Assembly (NCBI RefSeq): GCF_017792385.1
Contig: NZ_CP051230.1
Location: forward strand, 1,922,001 to 1,986,000
From: Hyphomonas sp.
Lineage (GTDB): Bacteria; Pseudomonadota; Alphaproteobacteria; Caulobacterales; Hyphomonadaceae
Length of the DNA stretch: 64,000 nucleotides
Reading direction: 5' to 3'
A program made the position numbers and the translations under genes. Positions 15,367-22,640 of the stretch are shown piece by piece (the first letter of the stretch is position 1; every line of letters starts with the position of its first letter). The notes beneath the pieces are model-generated. The model saw only the letters and a list, made by a program, of their open reading frames with translations. It made no database searches and was not told where the DNA came from.

Positions 15367-18099
15367 ATGGCTATGCGTCGGCATGGAATACTCAATAAAT
15401 TCAATCTGTTGGGGGCTGCGGCCTCGGTGGCTCTGCTGGCGGGTTGCGCCACCGAGCCGGCCGGAGCGCCAGAGGCAGATGCCGTGGAGGCGCAGGCCGA
15501 GGTGGCGCCGCAGATTCCACCCTATATGGACGCCTCCCTCAGCCCTGAAGCACGGGCAAAAGACCTGGTCAGCCGGATGACGCTGGAGGAAAAAGCCAGC
15601 CAGATGTACGACAAGGCCGCCGCGATCCCGCGCCTCGGCATTCATGAGTACAATTGGTGGAACGAGGCGCTGCATGGCGTGGCGCGCGCGGGCCACGCCA
15701 CGGTTTTCCCGCAGGCCATCGGCATGGCGGCCACCTGGGATGAAGACCTGATGCTGGATGTGGCGACGGTGATCTCCGATGAGGGCCGGGCCAAGCACCA
15801 TTATTACGCCTCTGAAGGCGTCTACGCCATGTATGGCGGCCTGACTTTCTGGTCGCCCAACATCAATATCTTCCGCGACCCGCGCTGGGGCAGGGGGCAG
15901 GAAACCTATGGCGAGGACCCGTTCCTGACCGGCCGCATGGCCGTGAACTTCATCAATGGCATTCAGGGCAATGACGAAAAATACCTGAAGGCCATCGCAA
16001 CGGTGAAGCATTATGCCGTCCATTCCGGGCCGGAGCCGTCGCGCCACCGGGACGACTATCACGCGTCTGATGCCGACCTCTGGGAAACCTATCTGCCGGC
16101 CTTCAAGATGGCCTTTGACGAGACCGATGTCGGCTCGGTCATGTGTGCCTACAATGCCGTCTGGGGCGCGCCGGCCTGTGGCAGCGAACGCCTGATGGTC
16201 GACCTGTTGCGCGACGAGTTGAAGTTTGACGGCTATGTCGTCTCTGATTGCGGCGCGATTGGCGACTTCTACTATGATGAGGAAAAGCATGCGGCGGGCG
16301 AAGCCCCGTATGCGGCGCATGATTATGTCGACACCCGTGCCGAGGCCGCCGCGCTGGCCGTGAAAATGGGCACGGACCTGAATTGCGGCGATGGCGAAGG
16401 CAACAAGATGGATGCCCTGCCGGAGGCTGTGGCGCAGGGCCTGATCGACGAGGCGACCATCGATCAGTCCGTCGAGCGGCTCTACACCGCGCTGTTCCGG
16501 CTGGGCATGTATGATGATCCGGCAGACGTGCACTGGGCACAGACGCCGCGCGATATCGTGGCCAGTCAGCCGCATATCGATCTGTCGGCGGATGCGGCGC
16601 GGCAGTCCCTGGTGCTGTTGAAGAATGACGGCATCCTGCCTCTGGCAGCGGATACCAAAGTTGCCGTGATCGGTCCGAATGCAGACAATTGGTGGACACT
16701 GGTGGCCAATTATTACGGCCGCCCGACCCAGCCGGTGACGGCCCTGGAAGGCATCAAGGCGAAGATCGGCGCGGAGAATGTCACCTATGCGGTCGGCTCG
16801 ACCATCGCAGGCGACAATTATTCGGATTACAAGCCTGTGCCCGCATCGGCCCTCTACCATGAAGATGCCGACGGCAATCTCGTGCCGGGCGTGAAGGCGG
16901 CCTATTACGACAACAAGGAACTTGAAGGCGCGCCAACGCTGGAGCAGGTCGAGGCGAATATCGACTTCTACTGGGACCGCACTCCCAGCACGGGCGGGCT
17001 GAATGACGAGTTCAGCGCGACCTGGGATGGCGTGATTGTTCCCGAGGCCGATGGGGTTTACCGCTTCCAGCCTTCGCGCTGGACTGAAGTCGAGATCAAT
17101 GGCGAAACCGTCGGTGAGATGGACGGTATCGAGATGAAGGCCGGCGAAGCGCATACCGTGCACATGGTGCTGAAATTCGACAGCGGCTGGCCGCGCGACC
17201 AGCTGGACAAATATGCCTATCTCAACTGGACCGATGTGTCGCGCGATCTCGAAGCCGAAGCCATGGCCGCGACCGAGGACGCAGACGTCATCCTGTTCTT
17301 CGGCGGCATCGATGCCAATCTCGAGGGCGAAGAGATGGGCGTGGAACTGGACGGCTTCCTCGGCGGCGACCGCACGCACATCAAGCTGCCGGAAAGCCAG
17401 GAAAAGCTGCTGAAGAAGCTGCATGCCACCGGCAAGCCGGTCGTGATGGTGAATTTCTCCGGCTCGGCCATGGCGCTGAACTGGGAGGACGAAAACCTGC
17501 CGGCCATTGTGCAGGCCTTCTATCCGGGCGAGCAGGCCGGCAAGGCCATCGCAGATCTGCTCTGGGGCGAGTTCAGCCCGTCGGGCCGGCTGCCGGTGAC
17601 CTTCTACAAATCCGTGGAGGATCTGCCGGACTTCCTCGATTATTCGATGGCCAACCGGACCTACAAATATTTCGAGGGGGAGCCGCTCTATCCGTTCGGT
17701 CACGGCCTGTCCTATACCGGGTTCGGATATGGCGACCTTTCGGTGCCGTCAGAGCATGATGCCTCTGCCGCAATGCCGGTCAGCGTGACAGTGACGAATA
17801 CCGGCAACATGCCGGGCAAGGAAGTTGTCCAGGTCTACATCCAGCACAAGGACCGGGCGCATGCGTCTGTGCCGCGAATCGAACTGGCCGCCTTCGAGGT
17901 GGTCGATCTGGCACCCGGCGCGAGCGAGACGCTTCACTTTGACCTTTCGCCCGAGCGGCTCGGTTATTACGACACGGACGGGCAGTTCGTGACGCCGGAG
18001 GCCGGGGAGGCAATCGTGAGCATTGGCGGTGGACAGCCGGGCGCTCATGCCGAAGTGGCTTTCAAAAGCGCGACTGTGCGCTTCAAGCCTGGCGGCTGA
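15367..18099 (+). CDS. Exported glycoside hydrolase family 3 enzyme (beta-glucosidase/beta-xylosidase type), lipoprotein
   Basis: A 910-residue GH3 enzyme. The signal sequence ends in LLAGC (lipobox), so it is probably anchored on the periplasmic or outer-membrane side. The TIM-barrel domain has NEALHGVARAG, DPRWGRGQETYGEDPFLTG, KHYAVHSGPE and the nucleophile region YVVSDCGA (Asp294). The alpha/beta sandwich follows (SLVLLKNDGILPL). A PA14-like insert lies near residues 510-610 (ATWDGVIVPEADGVYRF), and an FnIII-like domain ends the protein. Likely exo-acting on beta-linked oligosaccharides or xylosides. GGGAG precedes ATG 15367. A strong terminator follows. Confidence 0.93.
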   Translation: MAMRRHGILNKFNLLGAAASVALLAGCATEPAGAPEADAVEAQAEVAPQIPPYMDASLSPEARAKDLVSRMTLEEKASQMYDKAAAIPRLGIHEYNWWNEALHGVARAGHATVFPQAIGMAATWDEDLMLDVATVISDEGRAKHHYYASEGVYAMYGGLTFWSPNINIFRDPRWGRGQETYGEDPFLTGRMAVNFINGIQGNDEKYLKAIATVKHYAVHSGPEPSRHRDDYHASDADLWETYLPAFKMAFDETDVGSVMCAYNAVWGAPACGSERLMVDLLRDELKFDGYVVSDCGAIGDFYYDEEKHAAGEAPYAAHDYVDTRAEAAALAVKMGTDLNCGDGEGNKMDALPEAVAQGLIDEATIDQSVERLYTALFRLGMYDDPADVHWAQTPRDIVASQPHIDLSADAARQSLVLLKNDGILPLAADTKVAVIGPNADNWWTLVANYYGRPTQPVTALEGIKAKIGAENVTYAVGSTIAGDNYSDYKPVPASALYHEDADGNLVPGVKAAYYDNKELEGAPTLEQVEANIDFYWDRTPSTGGLNDEFSATWDGVIVPEADGVYRFQPSRWTEVEINGETVGEMDGIEMKAGEAHTVHMVLKFDSGWPRDQLDKYAYLNWTDVSRDLEAEAMAATEDADVILFFGGIDANLEGEEMGVELDGFLGGDRTHIKLPESQEKLLKKLHATGKPVVMVNFSGSAMALNWEDENLPAIVQAFYPGEQAGKAIADLLWGEFSPSGRLPVTFYKSVEDLPDFLDYSMANRTYKYFEGEPLYPFGHGLSYTGFGYGDLSVPSEHDASAAMPVSVTVTNTGNMPGKEVVQVYIQHKDRAHASVPRIELAAFEVVDLAPGASETLHFDLSPERLGYYDTDGQFVTPEAGEAIVSIGGGQPGAHAEVAFKSATVRFKPGG

Positions 18100-18139
18100 A
18101 CCACGCGCCAGACAGTCGTCGCACAGTCTGAACATATCA

Positions 18140-18169
18140 GGGGGCCTTCCAGTCGGAGGGCCCCTTTTT
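18140..18169 (+). terminator. Rho-independent terminator of the GH3 gene
   Basis: GGGGCCTTCC followed by a short loop and GGAGGGCCCC, then TTTTT. Starts about 40 bases after the GH3 stop codon. Confidence 0.88.
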
Positions 18170-18506
18170 CTTTGGGGTTTATTGAAAACGATTGCGAATG
18201 ACTTGCATCTGGATTCCATTACTGTAGTAATTAGTACAGTAATGGGTTGGGATCCGATGGGTTTGGGGGGCTTTGAATTGCTAGCTGTAGCGGCCTGCGC
18301 CCGAAAATGGAAAGACGGTTACGGAGCAAGACATGCTGCCCGTCTCCGTAACCGTCCCGCGTCCCACTTTGGCAATGCGGTATCGGAATGCCACCCAGCC
18401 TGGTGTCTCGTTGGCGGTACCGGGTCGGAAACATTGCGTTTCCGAAACTCCACATTGGTAAATTTACATACCACTGGTATGTTAGCTCGACAACCGAAAA
18501 GCTAGT
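18170..18506. other. Palindrome-rich intergenic region between GH3 and tetR
   Basis: No gene. It holds several dyads: CCATTACTGTA/TACAGTAATGG (18216-18226 and 18235-18245, 8-base spacer); GACGGTTACGGAG/CTCCGTAACCGTC (18314-18326 and 18344-18356, 17-base spacer); TCGGAAAC/GTTTCCGA (18425-18445); ACATACC-act-GGTATGT (18466-18482). There is also a 15-base TGCGAATGACTTGCA (18193-18207) that loosely resembles alphaproteobacterial Fur sites. Confidence 0.7.
18466..18482. promoter_or_regulatory. Probable operator of the adjacent TetR regulator
   Basis: Perfect 17-base dyad ACATACC-act-GGTATGT lying 24 bases upstream of the tetR start at 18507. TetR-family genes commonly repress themselves through such sites; assignment is by position. 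Confidence 0.5.
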
Positions 18507-19094
18507 ATGGCCAGCCCGAGATCCAAAAGAGCCAGCGAAACGCGCGCCGCCATTCTGGAGGCAGCCCGCCAGCGTTTCGCTGATGAAGGCTTCGAAGCGA
18601 GCCTGTCCAGCATCGTCATGGATGCCGGGATTACCAAGGGTGCGCTGTTCCATCATTTCGAAAACAAGCAGGCGCTTTACCTTGAAGTGTGGCGCAATCT
18701 GCAGACCGAAATGGACCGGGACACGCAATTGGTGGCCATGCAGAACCGGTCCGTGGAAGACCCCTACCAGGCCATCCTGGCGGGCTGCCGGCGGTATCTG
18801 GAATGGGTGTCACGCCCGGACTTCCAGCGGATCGTGCTGATCGAGGGAAGGGGCGTGCTGGGCATGTCCGAATGGATGTCCTCCGACCGGGATATCAGTC
18901 GGCAGAACATATTGGGGGCGGTCGACTATCTCGTCGAACGGGGACTGATTGCACCGGAGCGGGCGGCGCCCGTGGCGGCGATCATCCAGGGCGCGCTGCA
19001 CGGCGCGGGCATCGCGCTTACCCGAAAACTGCCGGGCGTCACGATGGAGTCCATTTTCGACGTGTTCGAACGACTCCTGCGCAAGCTCGACTGA
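18507..19094 (+). CDS. TetR family transcriptional regulator
   Basis: A 195-residue one-domain DNA-binding regulator. The helix-turn-helix is RQRFADEGFEASLSSIVMDAGITKGALFHHFENKQALYLEVW, a textbook TetR_N. The C-terminal part has RIVLIEGRGVLGMSEWM, a pattern common in AcrR-type ligand domains. It lies in the same orientation after the GH3 gene but separated by a terminator and by a region rich in dyads, so it is more likely to control itself and something else than to be part of the GH3 transcript. Confidence 0.92.
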   Translation: MASPRSKRASETRAAILEAARQRFADEGFEASLSSIVMDAGITKGALFHHFENKQALYLEVWRNLQTEMDRDTQLVAMQNRSVEDPYQAILAGCRRYLEWVSRPDFQRIVLIEGRGVLGMSEWMSSDRDISRQNILGAVDYLVERGLIAPERAAPVAAIIQGALHGAGIALTRKLPGVTMESIFDVFERLLRKLD

Positions 19095-19113
19095 GGCGGG
19101 CGCCCGGGCGAGG

Positions 19114-19776
19114 TCAGGCGATCGGGATGGCCAATCCGTCCGCCGCCTGGTTGACGCGCCACCAGCCGGCAATTCCGTAGCGGAGCTGCGCTGTGGGCTC
19201 GACCGCATGCGGGATGGTTTCGGACAGCATGAACACGACGCCGCCGCCTTCGGGCACAATCCGGGCCGCGGACGGATCGGCGTCGCCTGCGCCTTCCGGC
19301 CAGATCACAAGCGCGCCGCCGAGATCGGCGTGCCAGGCCTTGTTGAGATAGAGCACCATGGACAGGATCCGGTTGCGGGCGCCTTCGAAACTGTCGAGGT
19401 GCCGGTCATAGAAACCACCCTCCGGATAGACCGCGTAGCAGGCCTCGAATTCGAACAGGCCCAGCATCAGGGCGCGGTTCAGCGTTTCCCGCCATTGCTC
19501 CGCCCACGTCATGAAGGCGGCCTGCGCTGCGCTGGCGCCATCCAGCCAGGTGATCCGGGTCTTGCGGACGGAGCGGTCGACCTGGAAACTGTCATCCCGG
19601 CCAATCCCGGCAGGCGCGAGGGCGGCCTCTGCGTCCAGCAGGTGAATCTCCTCGCGCAGCGCCGCCAGCAAGGCGTCGGGCAGCAGGCCGGGCTGCCAGG
19701 ACCAGCCCTTGCCAACGAGATCATCGATCACGCAGCCGACACGGTTGTCACCCGGCAGGGGAAGGGGCGCGGTCAT
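19114..19776 (-). CDS. 2OG-Fe(II) oxygenase family protein
   Basis: A 220-residue double-stranded beta-helix oxygenase. The iron triad HxD...H is visible: FYDRHLDSF supplies His and Asp, and ETIPHAVEP the distal His, followed by LRYGIAGWWRV with the 2-oxoglutarate arginine. ILSMVLYLNKAW and GGALVIWPEG are typical prolyl-4-hydroxylase-fold strands. It resembles the SM-20/PHD-like group, but the substrate is unknown. It is convergent with the TetR gene and tandem downstream of carA. Confidence 0.88.
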   Translation of the reverse strand: MTAPLPLPGDNRVGCVIDDLVGKGWSWQPGLLPDALLAALREEIHLLDAEAALAPAGIGRDDSFQVDRSVRKTRITWLDGASAAQAAFMTWAEQWRETLNRALMLGLFEFEACYAVYPEGGFYDRHLDSFEGARNRILSMVLYLNKAWHADLGGALVIWPEGAGDADPSAARIVPEGGGVVFMLSETIPHAVEPTAQLRYGIAGWWRVNQAADGLAIPIA

Positions 19777-19810
19777 CAGGGGCCGGATTGTCGCGGGCGT
19801 CTGCCGCGCG

Positions 19811-20992
19811 TCAGCCCTTGTGGGCCGTCATCAGGTCGGCGAACCGCTGGAACAGGTAGAAACTGTCCTGCGGGCCGGGGCTGGCTTCGGGGTGATGCTG
19901 TACCGATATGATTGGCCGGTCCTTGACGGCGAGGCCGGAATTGGTGCCGTCGAACAGGGAGCGGTGGCTCTCTTCCACGCCCTCCGGCAGGGTCGCCGGA
20001 TCGACAGTGAAGCCATGATTCATCGACACGATCTCGACCTTGCCGGTCACCAGATCCTTGACCGGATGGTTGGCGCCGTGATGGCCCTGGGGCATTTTCA
20101 TCGTCTTCGCGCCGAGGGCGAGTGCCAGAAGCTGGTGACCCAGACAGATGCCGAGAATGGGCAGGCCCTTGTCGATGACCGCACGGATCATGTCGCCGGA
20201 CCGGGCAATTGTGGCTGCCGGATCGCCGGGGCCGTTGGAGAAGACGACGCCGTCCGGATTGAGGGCGAAGATTTCTTCAGCCGTGGCATCGCCGTTGACG
20301 ATGCTGGTGCGGATGCCGGCCTGGGCCAGATTCCGCAGAATGTTCTTCTTCACGCCGAAATCGACCACGACGACATGGTGCAGGGCGTCTTCCATGTCGC
20401 TGTAGCCGCCGGACACTTGCCAGAGGCGCTGGGCATTCTCGAAGGGCGTGTCGGTGTCGACCCCCGCCGCCAGATCGGCCGCTTCCAGACCCTGCCAAGC
20501 ACGGGCCGCCTCGATCAGGGCGTCGAGATCGATATTGCCGTCCGCCTTGTGGCAGATCGCGGCGTTCTGCATGCCCTTTTCACGCACGCCGCGCGTAATG
20601 GCGCGCGTATCCACACCGGACAGGGCCACAATGTTGCGGTCTGCCAGCCAGTCCCCGAATTCCTGCCCGGACCGCCAGTTCGAGGCCGGCGTGATCGGCT
20701 CGCGGAAAATCGTGCCGCAGGCCCCGCCGGCACCGGGCACCGAGGATTCCTCATGATCGTCCGGATTGGCGCCGACATTGCCGATATGCGGAAATGTGAA
20801 CAGCACGATCTGCGACGCGTAGGACGGGTCCGTGAGGATTTCCTGATAGCCCGTAATCGCTGTATTGAAACACAATTCGCCGACATGAACCCCTTCCGCA
20901 CCCGCGCCTGTGCCGAGAAAAACGGTACCATCGGCGAGGGCGATGGCTCCCGTCGCGGTTGAGCTGGCTTGCTTTTTGCTCTGATCGGACAT
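19811..20992 (-). CDS. carA: Carbamoyl-phosphate synthase small (glutaminase) subunit
   Basis: Hydrolyses glutamine and passes ammonia to CarB for carbamoyl phosphate, needed for arginine and pyrimidines. The 393-residue protein has the CPSase_sm domain (GELCFNTAITGYQEILTDPSYASQIVLFTFPHIGN) and a class-I glutaminase with nucleophile motif GICLGHQLLALALG and the later histidine-glutamate region (QHHPEASPGP). carB is not in the window. The gene faces yqeY. MSDQSKKQ (20992) was chosen over an upstream ATG at 21016; the spacing to GGAAGG is long in either case. Confidence 0.96.
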   Translation of the reverse strand: MSDQSKKQASSTATGAIALADGTVFLGTGAGAEGVHVGELCFNTAITGYQEILTDPSYASQIVLFTFPHIGNVGANPDDHEESSVPGAGGACGTIFREPITPASNWRSGQEFGDWLADRNIVALSGVDTRAITRGVREKGMQNAAICHKADGNIDLDALIEAARAWQGLEAADLAAGVDTDTPFENAQRLWQVSGGYSDMEDALHHVVVVDFGVKKNILRNLAQAGIRTSIVNGDATAEEIFALNPDGVVFSNGPGDPAATIARSGDMIRAVIDKGLPILGICLGHQLLALALGAKTMKMPQGHHGANHPVKDLVTGKVEIVSMNHGFTVDPATLPEGVEESHRSLFDGTNSGLAVKDRPIISVQHHPEASPGPQDSFYLFQRFADLMTAHKG

Positions 20993-21150
20993 ATTTCGCT
21001 TGCCTTCCGGGATCATTGTCAGACGGTTAACTCTCTCCGACGACAGTTTTTCCGGGTAATGGGACTGAGTCCCTGCAACGTCAAGCGTCGTCGAGCGTTG
21101 CTGGTGTGAAAGGCGTATTTTGAATGGGCCAGGAAGATAAAACTGAAGTC

Positions 21151-21636
21151 ATGTCGCTGAAAGCGCGCGTGGCTCAGGCACTCAAGACAGAGCAGGAAAA
21201 GAACGAAGGCTGCACCACGCGCCTGTCGACCCTGCGCCTGATTGATGCTGCCATTCGCGACCGGGATGTGTGTGCCCGCGGGCGCGGCGACAGCGAAGGC
21301 TGTCCGGAAGCCGATGTCCGCAATGTGCTCGACACGATGATTGCGCAGCGCGAAACCGCAGCGCGTGAGCATGATGACGCCGGCCGGATCGAGGATGCCA
21401 TCCGCGAGCGCGAGGAAATCGAGATCATCCGCGCTTTCCTGCCGGAGCCGCTGTGCACCAAGGATTTGCAGGCGGCCGTGGACGAAGTGGTCGAGGATCT
21501 GGGGGCCACGAAGCTGAAGGATATCGGGCGCTGCATGTCGGCGCTGAAAAAGCGCTATCCCGGCAAGATCGAATCCGGCACGGCCGGCAAGGCCATGCGC
21601 AAGGCGCTGACAAGCGGAAAAGCCGCCACCAAATAG
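21151..21636 (+). CDS. GatB/YqeY domain-containing protein
   Basis: A 161-residue protein made only of the YqeY domain, related to the tRNA-binding tail of the GatB amidotransferase subunit; role unproven, possibly tRNA-related. Visible: RLSTLRLIDAAIRDRDV, a helical middle, and EEIEIIRAFLPEPL...KLKDIGRCMSALKKRYPGKIESGTAGKAMRKAL. The start MSLKARVAQALK fits the family; an in-frame ATG at 21124 would add nine residues. Cysteines are frequent for this family. The carA(-)/yqeY(+)/dnaG/rpoD order is common in alphaproteobacteria. Confidence 0.92.
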   Translation: MSLKARVAQALKTEQEKNEGCTTRLSTLRLIDAAIRDRDVCARGRGDSEGCPEADVRNVLDTMIAQRETAAREHDDAGRIEDAIREREEIEIIRAFLPEPLCTKDLQAAVDEVVEDLGATKLKDIGRCMSALKKRYPGKIESGTAGKAMRKALTSGKAATK

Positions 21637-21670
21637 GCGCCTGCCGCGCTGGTTAATTCTGCGAAAGGTT

Positions 21671-21696
21671 GGAACAAAGCCTCCGAGGGGTCCGTT
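21671..21696 (+). promoter_or_regulatory. EcfG-type general stress promoter
   Basis: GGAAC (21671-21675), 17 bases, CGTT (21693-21696): an exact match to the GGAAC-N16/17-CGTT consensus of the alphaproteobacterial general stress sigma factor EcfG/SigT. The next gene starts 34 bases further on. A 13-base palindrome TGTGTT-g-AACACA (21702-21714) lies at the expected transcription start. Confidence 0.75.
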
Positions 21697-21730
21697 GATT
21701 GTGTGTTGAACACAACGAAAGGACTTTGAA

Positions 21731-22519
21731 ATGAAACGGCTTTTTCTGACTACGAGTGCGGCAGCCCTGATGCTTGGCGCAGCAGCCTGTTCCGGTGCAG
21801 ACACCCCAACCCAAACGGCACAGACCGAATCGGCCACGATGACCGAAACCGCCACCTATGATCGCGACTATACGAGCGAAAACGGTATGACCGGCGACAT
21901 GGACATCGACCGTGACATGGAAGACCGCGAGATCGAGCGAGCTGACATTGAGCGTGCCGAATACACGCTGGCGTCTGGCGAATTCCTGACCTCTGAACTG
22001 ATCGGTGAGGACGTGACCGATGCGAATGGCAAGGAAGTTGGCGAAGTTGAGGATGTCCTGCTGGCATCCGGCACCATGCAGCCGATGCTGGTCATCCGTG
22101 ACGGATTTGCCGGAGATCTCCACACCGTGTCCTTCGACCAGGCTTCGATCCGGTTTGATGAGGAAAACGAGCCGGAAGCCTATATGGATCTGACCGAGGA
22201 GATGCTCGACGATCTGCAGGAGTTCGAACAGGACGGCCTGAATGATTATCGCCTGGCTTCGGAGATGACCGGAACGAATGTCAGCCTGGCCTTCAATGAC
22301 AAGGATGTGCGGATCACGGACCTGATCATGAAGTCCGACGGGCAGGTGAAGTATGCGGTCGTGTCCGATGGCATTGTGGACGCTGTCACCGAGGAGCGCA
22401 TGCTGATCGACCCGGCCAAGATCCTGATTTCCCAGGGCGATGGCGATGGCAGCATGGTGATCGACCTGACCGAGCAGGAATATGCCAGCGCCATGAGCTT
22501 CACGGCTGATCTCGACTGA
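21731..22519 (+). CDS. PRC-barrel domain lipoprotein, likely stress-induced
   Basis: A 262-residue exported protein. The signal peptide MKRLFLTTSAAALMLGAAAC ends in a lipobox-like AAAC. A threonine/aspartate/glutamate-rich linker (TATYDRDYTSENGMTGDMD) follows, then a PRC barrel: YTLASGEFLTSELIGEDVTDANGKEVGEVEDVLLASG, and a second barrel-like repeat from LASEMTGTNVSLAFNDKDVRITDLIM. PRC-barrel exported proteins are frequent members of EcfG regulons, and an exact EcfG promoter lies upstream. Ligand or partner unknown. A terminator follows. Confidence 0.85.
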   Translation: MKRLFLTTSAAALMLGAAACSGADTPTQTAQTESATMTETATYDRDYTSENGMTGDMDIDRDMEDREIERADIERAEYTLASGEFLTSELIGEDVTDANGKEVGEVEDVLLASGTMQPMLVIRDGFAGDLHTVSFDQASIRFDEENEPEAYMDLTEEMLDDLQEFEQDGLNDYRLASEMTGTNVSLAFNDKDVRITDLIMKSDGQVKYAVVSDGIVDAVTEERMLIDPAKILISQGDGDGSMVIDLTEQEYASAMSFTADLD

Positions 22520-22542
22520 TCTGCTGCAGCAAACCTGACAGA

Positions 22543-22569
22543 AGGCCCCGCCAGTGCGGGGCCTTTTTT
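22543..22569 (+). terminator. Rho-independent terminator of the PRC-barrel gene
   Basis: AGGCCCCGC-cagt-GCGGGGCCT followed by TTTTT, 24 bases after the stop codon at 22519. Confidence 0.92.
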
Positions 22570-22640
22570 GTGGGATTCAGCGTGCCCAGCAGACTGCGGC
22601 CCGTTCCCCCTTTTCCCCAATGAGGCTACACTGCGCCGGC

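Noticed and set aside
14962..17703. A 913-codon open frame on the minus strand
   Set aside because: It is antisense to the EVE and GH3 genes and simply reflects high third-position GC; the plus-strand GH3 domains are unmistakable.
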